The notes under the pieces: model-generated
Databases searched by the model: none
Seen by the model: only the letters and a program-made list of their open reading frames with translations
What the model was told of the DNA's origin: nothing
Position numbers and translations under genes: made by a program
Source: Phycisphaerae bacterium
GTDB lineage: Bacteria > Planctomycetota > Phycisphaerae > JAAYCJ01
Direction of reading: 5' to 3'
Assembly (NCBI GenBank): GCA_012514125.1
Contig: JAAZAW010000159.1
Coordinates: 1-5,364, forward strand
Length of the DNA stretch: 5,364 bases
Shown here: positions 1 to 5,341 of the stretch, in pieces
Numbering within the stretch: the stretch's first letter is position 1
How the letters are laid out: every line of letters begins with the position of its first letter

Positions 1-188
1 CGCCGCCTGGCCCGCTCGGACAGGTCGCCATGGGCGTTGGCCTGGATGCGCCAGGCGATCCGCTTACGCAAGTAGTCCTTGTTGCCCGAGCGCGTCGCCT
101 CGCCGAAGACCTCGACGTGCTTTTCCCGCAGCTGCGTGACCGTCATCCGGCCCAGCGCCGCGAGTTCCTTGGCCATGTTCATCTTCAT
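1..188 (-). CDS. DUF2924 domain-containing protein, C-terminus cut by window edge
   Basis: Reading the minus strand from 188 gives an open frame of 62 codons that leaves the window without a stop. It begins MKMNMAKELAALGRMTVTQL and continues through a segment with EVFGEATRSGNKDYLRKRIA (about residues 27-46), AWRIQA and GDLSERARR. This matches my memory of the DUF2924 family, including its E-x-F-G-E-x-T-R-S-x-N-K-x-x-L core. The family's biochemical function is unknown to me. Members are often found next to serine-recombinase genes in mobile or phage-like DNA, and such a gene might lie just beyond the left edge (inference). The start at 188 is chosen because AAAGGAG (199-205) lies 10 nt upstream; the in-frame ATGs at 182 and 176 are farther from it. 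It lies 33 bp downstream of the 71-aa gene and is probably co-transcribed with it. Confidence 0.8.
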   Translation of the reverse strand, partial: MKMNMAKELAALGRMTVTQLREKHVEVFGEATRSGNKDYLRKRIAWRIQANAHGDLSERARR

Positions 189-221
189 GTTCTTCGTGCT
201 CCTTTCATGCTTCGCCCGTGG

Positions 222-437
222 CTATCGAGCGGGCACATGAGGGCTCGTTTTCCGCCCCGCATCAAGGCGATGTTGCCTCTGGTTCGAGAGATTTTCGACG
301 GTGCGGGAGGGACGCGAACCTGCCGATGCTTGGGCCGCCTGGCGGAGGCGTAGCACGCCCCGGGCGAGGATGGCGGCGATCTCCTGGAGGCGCTGGTGCG
401 GGGTCATCGTTGCCGGCTCAGCGAAGCATTCTTCCAT
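222..437 (-). CDS. Small hypothetical protein (71 aa) upstream of the DUF2924 gene
   Basis: This is a short arginine-rich protein with no assigned function. Its conserved-looking core is MTPHQRLQEIAAILARGVLR at residues 11-30, an amphipathic helix-like stretch. I recall similar MTP-x-x-R-L-x-E-(I/V)-A-x-I-L-A-x-G-V-x-R-L segments in small proteins encoded beside DUF2924 and recombinase genes. The C-terminal half (about residues 36-71) is basic, rich in Ser, Arg and Gln, and looks disordered. A Shine-Dalgarno sequence, CAAGGAG (444-450), sits 6 nt before the ATG at 437 and supports the full 71-aa form over the internal Met11. No signal peptide or membrane segment is visible. The stop is 33 bp before the DUF2924 start on the same strand, so a two-gene operon is likely. 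No clear promoter was seen upstream on the minus strand. A DNA-binding or recombination-accessory role would be speculation. Confidence 0.65.
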   Translation of the reverse strand: MEECFAEPATMTPHQRLQEIAAILARGVLRLRQAAQASAGSRPSRTVENLSNQRQHRLDAGRKTSPHVPAR

Positions 438-606
438 TGCGGGCTCCTTGCAGATGCGCCCACAACGGCCTTCGCCTGGCGACCGGTTCGTTGTCTGGCT
501 GGGTTGGTGCTCTTCGTCCTTCTCTTACTTACCCGGCGAAAGTTCGAAATGGCGGTGGGGTGCGAAGGAAACCGGCTGTTAACACGCGTCTGTTGCATGA
601 ATGCTC

Positions 607-635
607 TGGACACAGTGCCCAAGCAGCCCTAGAAT
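607..635 (+). promoter_or_regulatory. Promoter of the lnu-like gene, predicted leaderless
   Basis: TGGACA (607-612, 5 of 6 to TTGACA) and TAGAAT (630-635, 5 of 6 to TATAAT) are separated by exactly 17 bp. The expected transcription start, about 7 bases after the -10 box, falls at 642-643, which is the A of the ATG at 643. The transcript would therefore have essentially no 5' leader. No Shine-Dalgarno sequence precedes that ATG, which agrees with this reading. Confidence 0.6.
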
Positions 636-642
636 TGTCGCC

Positions 643-1482
643 ATGAACGGTTCCCGTGCACTTGGCCTTAAACAGAGAATCGACCGCCTTCGCGCTCTAG
701 CGCAAGCAGATGCGCGTCTGGACGGCGTCCTGCTGTATGGATCGTGGACGATGGGGGAGGCCGACGAGTATTCCGATATAGAAGCCTACCTCTACGTCAA
801 GGACCATCAGCTTGAGAACTTTGACGGCCGGGCGTTTGTGGAGCAGATTGCGCCGTTGAAGTTGGGCTACATCAATATGTATGGCATCTTGGCCGTCATC
901 TTCGATGACCTGATGCGTGGTGAATTCCATATTGTACCAGCCAGCACGGGCATCTCGGAGATCGCGACCTGGCAAGGGCTGGTTCACCTGCCCGATCCGA
1001 GTGCGGCGATCTTGCTGGATCGCAGTGGGCGACTCGCCGAAGCGACTGCTTGTCTGAGACAGCCCTGTCGTCCGGACCCCGCCAAGACCAGCCAACAGAT
1101 CAGTTACGAACTGGCTAACTGGACACTGTCGTTGGCGCAGATACTGGCACGTGGGGAAGTCGCTCGCGCCCATGCGCTGATGCAGACGACCATCGCCCCG
1201 CAACAGCTTCAACTCTGTCGCCTGTTGCGCGGTACCACAGACCATTGGCTCACCCCTAGCCGGTCGCTGGAGCGTGACCTGCCCGCCGCCGACCAGACGC
1301 GATACGCAGCCACCACGGCTCGGCTGGACAAAGCCGATGTCCATCGCGCGGCGGCAGAGAGCTGGAAATGGAGTCGGCAGCTGATAGACGAGGCTGCCGC
1401 TCGATGGCGAATCGCGGTCTTCCCTGTCCTGTATGACAAGATCTCGTTATTGCTGGCAACCCAATCCACATCCGAAGGATGA
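643..1482 (+). CDS. lnu: Lincosamide nucleotidyltransferase-like protein, Lnu(B)/Lnu(F) type
   Basis: The 279-aa product resembles Lnu(B)/Lnu(F)/Lnu(G)-type enzymes, which transfer a nucleotide from NTP to a hydroxyl of lincomycin or clindamycin in the cytoplasm. The N-terminal domain has the polymerase-beta-type signature YGSWTMGEADEYSDIE: Gly33-Ser34 followed by the metal-ligand pair Asp45 and Glu47. Further family-like segments are FDDLMRGEFH (87-96), ATWQG (108-112), LLDRSGRL (124-131), a central TDHWLTPSRSLERDL block and an ESWKWS helix. Family members are about 267-273 aa, so this one is full length. The ATG at 643 is preferred over the in-frame ATG at 601: it places the Gly-Ser motif near residue 33, as in the family, and the 601 codon lies upstream of the promoter. 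The gene is divergent from the small gene/DUF2924 pair and GC-rich like them. The lincosamide substrate is inferred from homology; related aminoglycoside or unknown-substrate nucleotidyltransferases remain possible. Confidence 0.85.
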   Translation: MNGSRALGLKQRIDRLRALAQADARLDGVLLYGSWTMGEADEYSDIEAYLYVKDHQLENFDGRAFVEQIAPLKLGYINMYGILAVIFDDLMRGEFHIVPASTGISEIATWQGLVHLPDPSAAILLDRSGRLAEATACLRQPCRPDPAKTSQQISYELANWTLSLAQILARGEVARAHALMQTTIAPQQLQLCRLLRGTTDHWLTPSRSLERDLPAADQTRYAATTARLDKADVHRAAAESWKWSRQLIDEAAARWRIAVFPVLYDKISLLLATQSTSEG

Positions 1483-1693
1483 CAGAAGTTCGCAATCACT
1501 CAAGGTCCCGGTACGAACGGGCCTGTTAACTGGGCGAGGGCTGTTTACGAGAGAGTCAGAGAGTTCGGCCTGTTGCTCTCGGCGGCCGGGCGAGAACGTA
1601 TAGGTTCACTGCCGCGACGTGGTAGAGACCGTTTGAAACAGAGAGCGCGGTCCTTAGGAGTGGGAACACCGTAACCCTTTGCGGGCATAGAGA
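1483..1693. other. Intergenic stretch after the lnu-like gene, nothing identified
   Basis: About 210 bp between the lnu-like stop and the terminator hairpin contain no convincing coding frame or RNA gene. A weak CCCG/CGGG stem around 1507-1520 has no T-run, so it is not a good terminator. I looked for integron attC core sites (RYYYAAC and GTTRRRY), because lnu(F) genes are known as integron cassettes, and found none. Confidence 0.5.
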
Positions 1694-1729
1694 TACGAAA
1701 ACGCCCGGCCATTCTCATGGTCGGGCGTT
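1694..1729 (-). terminator. Intrinsic terminator of the tRNA-Asn transcript
   Basis: Arms 1700-1710 (AACGCCCGGCC) and 1719-1729 (GGTCGGGCGTT) form an 11-bp stem with one G-T type mismatch and an 8-nt loop. Read on the minus strand, the GC-rich stem is followed by GCGTTTTCGT, giving a short U-run. This suits termination of the tRNA transcript about 45 bp past the tRNA 3' end. On the plus strand the following TTCACGTT is a poorer U-tract, so it may only partly stop transcription from the lnu-like gene. Confidence 0.7.
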
Positions 1730-1743
1730 CACGTTAACTGGAT

Positions 1744-1763
1744 CAGCCGAATTGGTTCGGCTG
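1744..1763 (-). other. Perfect hairpin in the tRNA-Asn 3' trailer
   Basis: CAGCCGAA (1744-1751) and TTCGGCTG (1756-1763) form a perfect 8-bp stem around a 4-nt loop. It starts 11 bp past the tRNA discriminator base and precedes the larger terminator hairpin. There is no T-run after it. It may help 3' processing of the precursor or block 3' exonucleases; this role is inferred. Confidence 0.55.
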
Positions 1764-1774
1764 GATAGATCAAG

Positions 1775-1846
1775 CTCCTCGAGTAGGACTCGAACCTACA
1801 ACCTGCCGGTTAACAGCCGGCTGCTCTACCATTGAGCTATCGAGGA
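1775..1846 (-). tRNA. tRNA-Asn, anticodon GTT
   Basis: This 72-nt gene folds into a complete cloverleaf. The acceptor stem TCCTCGA/TCGAGGA (7 bp) carries discriminator G. The D-arm is GCTC-AATGGTA-GAGC. The anticodon arm is GCCGG-CTGTTAA-CCGGC with anticodon GTT. The variable loop is AGGTT and the T-arm is GTAGG-TTCGAGT-CCTAC. The 3' CCA is not encoded (CTT follows the discriminator) and must be added by CCA-adding enzyme. The gene has its own promoter (1872-1900) and terminator (1694-1729), so it is a single-gene transcript. Its 3' end faces the GC-rich left region, and it sits at the composition break of the window. Confidence 0.97.
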
Positions 1847-1871
1847 ATCTTTCTTCACTTAACGGAGTTCT

Positions 1872-1900
1872 ATTATTGATCAAACCATGTCGTTTGTCAA
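1872..1900 (-). promoter_or_regulatory. Sigma70-type promoter of tRNA-Asn
   Basis: On the minus strand, a perfect TTGACA (1895-1900) is followed by a 17-bp spacer and AATAAT (1872-1877, 5 of 6 to TATAAT). The expected start is near 1865, about 19 nt before the mature tRNA 5' end, a typical short leader for RNase P processing. No GC-rich discriminator is evident between the -10 box and the start. Confidence 0.8.
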
Positions 1901-2085
1901 CTCTTGAAAGTAAATTTTCATGCGTTTTTTGTGCAAATGTTTGTTTCCTTTTCCTGTTAGGCTGCATCAGGTTATGGCAAGGTGAAATCCGACGCGGCTT
2001 ACGCGGAAAATTCAAAAGGGGAACGCATTCACCGAATTCGTAGGGAAAATTTTTAAAAACGTCTGATAAAAAATGGATTATTTTC

Positions 2086-2113
2086 TTGACAAGGCCTTTT
2101 AATGAATTAAACT
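2086..2113 (+). promoter_or_regulatory. Promoter of the HU-family gene
   Basis: A perfect TTGACA (2086-2091), a 16-bp spacer and TAAACT (2108-2113, 4 of 6) precede the HU gene. Transcription would start near 2120, giving a leader of about 44 nt. The -35 box contains an in-frame TTG codon (2086) that could be mistaken for the protein start. Confidence 0.6.
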
Positions 2114-2163
2114 GTACGACATCATTGTGGGGTTTAAACTTTTTTGATTTGGGGGATTTTAAA

Positions 2164-2559
2164 ATGGTAGAAAATTCTGTTCGTACCAAACGTGACATCA
2201 TTGCCCAACTCAGTCGTGATTTTCATGTGGACACTTCTCAGGCGAGAAGAATGGTCCAGACCGTTCTCAACGGCATCGTGAGCGCCACACTCGATCATGG
2301 CCGAATTGAAATTCGCCGGTTCGGCACGTTCAAGGTGCTCCATCGCGCCGCCCGGGTTGCCAGGAATCCGCGAACCAACGAAGAACTTCGACTTCCGCCT
2401 CGTTATGTCATTACCTTTGAGCCGTCCGATCAATTGTCGGCCAAGGTTTTGAAACGTTACGGCGTTGAGGAACTTGTCGGTGCCGGCGCAGGACAAAAAG
2501 GACAATATGATTTTTCCGTTGAAGAGGTTCAGCCGGCTCAATATTCCCAGACAACGTGA
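2164..2559 (+). CDS. HU/IHF-family DNA-binding protein with C-terminal extension
   Basis: The 131-aa product is a histone-like nucleoid protein that should dimerise and bend DNA. Residues 7-47 form the helical dimerisation part (RTKRDIIAQL through LDHGRIE). The strand motif RRFGTFKV (51-58) contains the invariant Gly-x-Phe. The DNA-binding beta-arm has RAARVARNPRT (61-71), with the Arg-Asn-Pro whose proline intercalates into DNA in HU and IHF. It closes with YVITFEPSDQLSAKV (81-95). Classical HU is about 90 aa; here about 35 residues follow, Gly/Gln/Glu/Tyr-rich and probably flexible, without the lysine-rich repeats of actinobacterial HU tails. The ATG at 2164 is chosen because GGGGGA (2151-2156) lies 7 nt upstream and the farther TTG frame start overlaps the -35 box. 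The gene stands alone and ends in a shared bidirectional terminator. HU cannot be separated from IHF-like paralogues here. Confidence 0.93.
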   Translation: MVENSVRTKRDIIAQLSRDFHVDTSQARRMVQTVLNGIVSATLDHGRIEIRRFGTFKVLHRAARVARNPRTNEELRLPPRYVITFEPSDQLSAKVLKRYGVEELVGAGAGQKGQYDFSVEEVQPAQYSQTT

Positions 2560-2651
2560 TATCCACTTCGTTGTCCGGCAACGATCCTGTTGTTCATATT
2601 TTCAACATGCCCGGCCGAGTCATGCGGCTTTGGGCCTAAAATGTACCAACG

Positions 2652-2690
2652 AAAACAGCCTGAGTTTTTTGACTCAGGCTGTTACTTTTA
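2652..2690. terminator. Bidirectional intrinsic terminator between HU and lipoprotein genes
   Basis: AACAGCCTGAGT (2654-2665) and ACTCAGGCTGTT (2672-2683) form a perfect 12-bp stem with a 6-nt loop. On the plus strand ACTTTTAC follows; on the minus strand TTTTCGTT follows the stem. It lies about 95 bp after the HU stop and about 75 bp after the lipoprotein stop, so it can end both convergent transcripts. Confidence 0.9.
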
Positions 2691-2759
2691 CAGACGTTTG
2701 TCTGCTAAAAATTATGTTATCGAAACCGTCAAACTTCCGATTTGATATCGGCGGGGCGG

Positions 2760-3845
2760 TTATTCGACATAAGTGCCCTGCGTTTCATATTCCACATCAT
2801 GGCCGCCTTCTTTAAGCAACTGATTGAGTCGAACGGCGGCAAATTCCGTATTCGAGCGAATCATATCCGCCTCGTTCGTCAATACGTCCTGATATAACGC
2901 CATCGCGCGTGCCCGATTATGCAGACGATAATCATAAACCACCGCAGCTTGGAATCTGGCGGGGTGGGGCGTCTTGGGGTTCCACTTGATCGCCAATTCA
3001 TAATATCTTACGGCCTGGACATCGTCGTTGAAATATTCCTTGGAAATTTCGCCTGCATAAAAAGCGGCATCGTCAATCTTATCGCTGGTCGGATAGAGCT
3101 TGATGACCTGGACATATTTGTCCATCGCCTGTTTCAACCGGCGTTTGTTGTTGATAAACGGCAGGAACTTTCCGCCCTTGTGCAATCGTCTCGCTTCATC
3201 ATAAAGCCGATCCGCCTCGACGATGCTGTCTCGCGGTGTAAGGTCCGTGTCCTGAATGTCTACGACAACCAGGTATGGATAGGCCCGCACGAGATCCAGG
3301 TCGGACAATTCCGTTGACGCCCATTTGGCCTTACGTGTATCGCCGCAGGCATTGTAATTGCGGATCATTTCTTCCAGAATGCTCTTGTACGTCGCGCGAA
3401 TCTCCATAAGTTGTTCGATCATATCCGCTTCCGACAGGGTCTGAAGATCGATGCTCTGGAGAGAAGCGGATTCGGATTCATCCACATCTCCAAGACGTTT
3501 TTCACCGGATTGATCTTCCGAATAGTCGAATGTCCGGACTTTCTTAAGATCGCCAAGCTCTTTTTCCGCCCATAGTCCTTTTTCGTGCAGACCATGCTCC
3601 ATGTACCAGCGACGCATGACTTCAAGAATACGTTTATAGTCCGCCCGAACCTGCTGAAGCTGAGCCACCATATCCGTTTCCGGAACCGCAGCCTGGACCT
3701 GGTCGTCCAGACTTTCCGGGGCGGCTGTTTCGACTGTCGGGGCATCGTCCGAGGAGAATTCCTTCGACTGACTGCTGCAGCCTGCCAATCCCAAACCAAT
3801 CAAACCGCAAAGTCCTGTCAAAAAAAACTGACGCAACGTAAACAT
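2760..3845 (-). CDS. TPR-type lipoprotein with an internal 53-residue duplication
   Basis: The 361-aa product starts with a lipoprotein signal: Arg5, a hydrophobic core (about residues 7-20) and the lipobox Leu20-Ala21-Gly22-Cys23. It should therefore be acylated at Cys23 and anchored in a membrane facing the periplasm. An acidic Ser/Asp/Glu-rich linker (24-55) follows, then two copies of one unit (56-108 and 139-191) separated by a charged linker. The C-terminal region (about 208-344) has helix-pair patterns like tetratricopeptide repeats, for example AMDKYVQVIKLYPTSDKIDD (240-259), VRYYELAIKWNPKTPHPARF and AMALYQDVLTNEADM. The pattern is reminiscent of BamD/YbgF-type envelope TPR proteins, but the specific family is not recognised. 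GGAGG (3854-3858) lies 8 nt before the ATG at 3845. The gene is separated from cysK by 277 bp with its own promoter candidate, so it is probably monocistronic. A scaffold role in the envelope is inferred. Confidence 0.85.
   Translation of the reverse strand: MFTLRQFFLTGLCGLIGLGLAGCSSQSKEFSSDDAPTVETAAPESLDDQVQAAVPETDMVAQLQQVRADYKRILEVMRRWYMEHGLHEKGLWAEKELGDLKKVRTFDYSEDQSGEKRLGDVDESESASLQSIDLQTLSEADMIEQLMEIRATYKSILEEMIRNYNACGDTRKAKWASTELSDLDLVRAYPYLVVVDIQDTDLTPRDSIVEADRLYDEARRLHKGGKFLPFINNKRRLKQAMDKYVQVIKLYPTSDKIDDAAFYAGEISKEYFNDDVQAVRYYELAIKWNPKTPHPARFQAAVVYDYRLHNRARAMALYQDVLTNEADMIRSNTEFAAVRLNQLLKEGGHDVEYETQGTYVE
3273..3680 (-). repeat. Tandem coding duplication inside the lipoprotein
   Basis: Residues 56-108 (3522-3680) and 139-191 (3273-3431) align over 53 positions without a gap. 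By hand count 26 are identical (49%), and many others are conservative (V/I, F/Y, K/R-like). Shared positions include Glu-x-Asp-Met, Arg-Ala-x-Tyr-Lys, Ile-Leu-Glu-x-Met, Trp-Ala, Glu-Leu-x-Asp-Leu and Val-Arg. The two copies are joined by about 30 acidic residues. Each unit is predicted to be two or three amphipathic helices. Confidence 0.85.
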
Positions 3846-3910
3846 TTGTTTTTCCTCCAGGAAAATCTTTCCATCTTGGATTGTCGCGAGAAAGCAGTAT
3901 TAATTTACTG

Positions 3911-3930
3911 ATCTGATCTGTTTGTCAGAT
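3911..3930. repeat. Inverted repeat in the lipoprotein gene leader
   Basis: ATCTGA (3911-3916) and TCAGAT (3925-3930) form 6-bp inverted arms 8 bp apart, about 65-85 bp upstream of the lipoprotein start. The site includes TGTCAGA, which also occurs as TCTGACA upstream of cysK. It could be an operator or a leader hairpin, or it could be chance. The minus-strand CTGACA (3923-3928) with ATTAAT 18 bp downstream is an alternative weak promoter. Confidence 0.3.
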
Positions 3931-3983
3931 ATTTCTATGGTCGCACACACATCCTTGGTACTTGGTCTCATTCAATACACATT

Positions 3984-3992
3984 ATTATACCA
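3984..3992 (-). promoter_or_regulatory. Extended -10 promoter candidate for the lipoprotein gene
   Basis: On the minus strand TGGTATAAT contains a perfect TATAAT (3984-3989) preceded by the extended -10 TGn element (3990-3992). No good -35 box is found at 16-18 bp, which is usual for extended -10 promoters. The expected start near 3977 would give a leader of about 130 nt before the lipoprotein ATG. It lies downstream of the cysK stop, making separate transcription likely. Confidence 0.45.
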
Positions 3993-4122
3993 TTCCAACC
4001 TAAAAACCGATGCAAATCAAGGAAATTTGAGTCTTTTTGTCGCTTGGGGTGCGTTGAAGCATCGTCTGTTTATTATTTCGGTATTCAGGCCGGTGAAACT
4101 TGCGGAAATTGATAAAGTGATT

Positions 4123-5064
4123 CTAATTCCCATAAAGCGGTGTGCTCAAATATCGTTCACCGCAGGACGGAATAATCACAACGATGTTTTTTCCTTCATT
4201 TTCCGGACGCTGGGCCACTTTTTCTGACGCCGCCAAAGCTGCGCCGGAACTGATCCCGCAGAAAATCCCCTCATGTTTCGCCGCTTCCCGCGAGAAAAAA
4301 TAGGCTTCATCATCCGTAATCTGAATCACTTCGTCCAGGAGTAAAAGATTCAATATCTTGGGGATAAATCCCGCGCCGATCCCCATCAGGCCATGGGGAC
4401 CGGGCTTAATCGGTTGTCCTGTCAAGGTTTGGCTGATCACCGGCGATTTCGTCGGTTCGACCGCCACGACCCTGAATTCCGGTTTTCGCTGTTTAATCAC
4501 CTGGGCCACCCCGGTGATGGTTCCGCCCGTACCCACGCCCGCCACAAGGATATCCGCCTGTCCCTGGGTATCGTGCCAGATTTCTTCCGCGGTCGTCGCT
4601 CGATGAATCGCGGGATTGGCGGGATTTTCAAACTGCTGTGGAATAAAAATATTCTTATCGTTCGCCGCCATAGCGTCGGCTGCCTCGATGGCGCCTGCCA
4701 TACCTTTCTCCGCAGGCGTCAAAACCAGCTCCGCGCCGAGTCCCTTAAGCAACTTTCGCCGTTCCTGACTCATCGACTCCGGCATCGTCAGTGTCAATTT
4801 ATATCCTTTCACCGCGCACACAAACGCCAACGCGATTCCCGTATTACCGCTGGTCGGTTCGACAATTCGTGTCTTCGGTGTCAATTGTCCGCGATTTTCA
4901 GCATCCGCAATCATCGATTCGCCAATGCGGTCTTTAACGCTCGAAAGGGGGTTGAAATATTCCAGTTTAGCCAAAATATTCGCCTTGGATTTAATAATTT
5001 TCTTAATACGAACCATTGGCGTCTTGCCGATCGTCGAAATGATGCTCTCATGGATATGTGCCAT
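4123..5064 (-). CDS. cysK: Cysteine synthase A (O-acetylserine sulfhydrylase)
   Basis: The 313-aa cytoplasmic enzyme joins O-acetyl-L-serine and sulfide to make L-cysteine and acetate, using pyridoxal phosphate. In order one sees TIGKTPMV (11-18), the PLP Schiff-base lysine Lys44 in NPLSSVKDRIG, the substrate loop PTSGNTG (70-76), the PLP phosphate-binding GVGTGGT (176-182), VEPTKSPV (202-209), IGAGFIP (229-235), GISSGAA (270-276) carrying the serine that contacts the PLP ring nitrogen, and PSCGERYLST (299-308). The length matches CysK (about 310-320). A cystathionine beta-synthase is less likely because there is no CBS-domain tail. AAGGA (5072-5076) lies 7 nt before the ATG at 5064. No serine acetyltransferase gene is visible nearby. 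No clear hairpin terminator follows the stop at 4123. Confidence 0.96.
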   Translation of the reverse strand: MAHIHESIISTIGKTPMVRIKKIIKSKANILAKLEYFNPLSSVKDRIGESMIADAENRGQLTPKTRIVEPTSGNTGIALAFVCAVKGYKLTLTMPESMSQERRKLLKGLGAELVLTPAEKGMAGAIEAADAMAANDKNIFIPQQFENPANPAIHRATTAEEIWHDTQGQADILVAGVGTGGTITGVAQVIKQRKPEFRVVAVEPTKSPVISQTLTGQPIKPGPHGLMGIGAGFIPKILNLLLLDEVIQITDDEAYFFSREAAKHEGIFCGISSGAALAASEKVAQRPENEGKNIVVIIPSCGERYLSTPLYGN

Positions 5065-5341
5065 ATTCTTATCCTTGTATCTATCGAACCACTTTTATTA
5101 CATTATGTATATCGCATTTCAACCAATATTACCAGTTTTCTTCTGTCTTCGGCTTTCCTGACCGATGCTAATCTGACAGAATTCCCCCTTTGCCTGTCAT
5201 TTTGTCATTTAAAATATAAAAGAGTCTGACAGGTAGTGTTGCATAACGCCTTATACAATAATAATATATGAAATTATCGTCTCGATTCGAGTTTGGTACA
5301 CAATTTGCACCTACTCCTTGAAATGAATAATTTTCGCACCC
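5065..5341. promoter_or_regulatory. AT-rich intergenic region upstream of cysK with TCTGACA-type repeats
   Basis: This region drives cysK on the minus strand and perhaps a gene to the right. TCTGACA occurs at 5172-5178 and 5225-5231, CCTGTCA at 5193-5199 and TGTCA at 5203-5207. TGACAG (5174-5179) with CTGTCA (5194-5199), and CCTGTCA (5193-5199) with TGACAGG (5227-5233), are perfect inverted arms. For cysK, CATAAT (5102-5107, minus strand) is a possible -10 box, but no -35 box fits well. On the plus strand TTGCAT (5239-5244), 17 bp and TAATAT (5262-5267) is a weak promoter candidate. I see no riboswitch or T-box structure. Confidence 0.35.

Noticed and set aside
572..583. 12-bp identity CCGGCTGTTAAC to the tRNA-Asn anticodon arm (1809-1820), considered as an att site
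   Set aside because: The copies are in inverted orientation, and one to two 12-mer matches are expected by chance in a window of this size.
601..642. In-frame ATG at 601 as the start of the lnu-like protein
   Set aside because: It lies upstream of the -35 box, has no ribosome-binding site, and adds 14 residues not seen in the family.
30..646. Plus-strand frames at 30-353, 218-646 and 301-582
   Set aside because: They overlap each other and the two minus-strand genes, which have strong ribosome-binding sites and family resemblance.
697..1344. Long minus-strand frame of 215 codons
   Set aside because: It is antisense to the lnu-like gene, has no recognisable motifs, and is expected in GC-rich coding DNA.
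1483..1700. Integron cassette attC site downstream of the lnu-like gene
   Set aside because: No RYYYAAC/GTTRRRY core pair with an imperfect palindrome was found.
1525..1741. Direct repeat GTTAACTGG at 1525-1533 and 1733-1741
   Set aside because: A 9-bp match is well within chance, and there is no mobile-element structure between the copies.
2086..2163. TTG at 2086 as the start of the HU protein
   Set aside because: The codon is part of a perfect -35 box, and the added residues do not belong to the HU fold. The ATG at 2164 has a good Shine-Dalgarno sequence.
1770..2201. Minus-strand frame of 143 codons ending in MVEQPAVNRQVVGSSPTRGA
   Set aside because: Its end is a translation of the tRNA-Asn gene, a familiar spurious peptide, and the rest crosses the HU start and two promoters.
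4393..5229. Plus-strand frame of 278 codons
   Set aside because: It is antisense to the unambiguous cysK gene and has no domain-like sequence.
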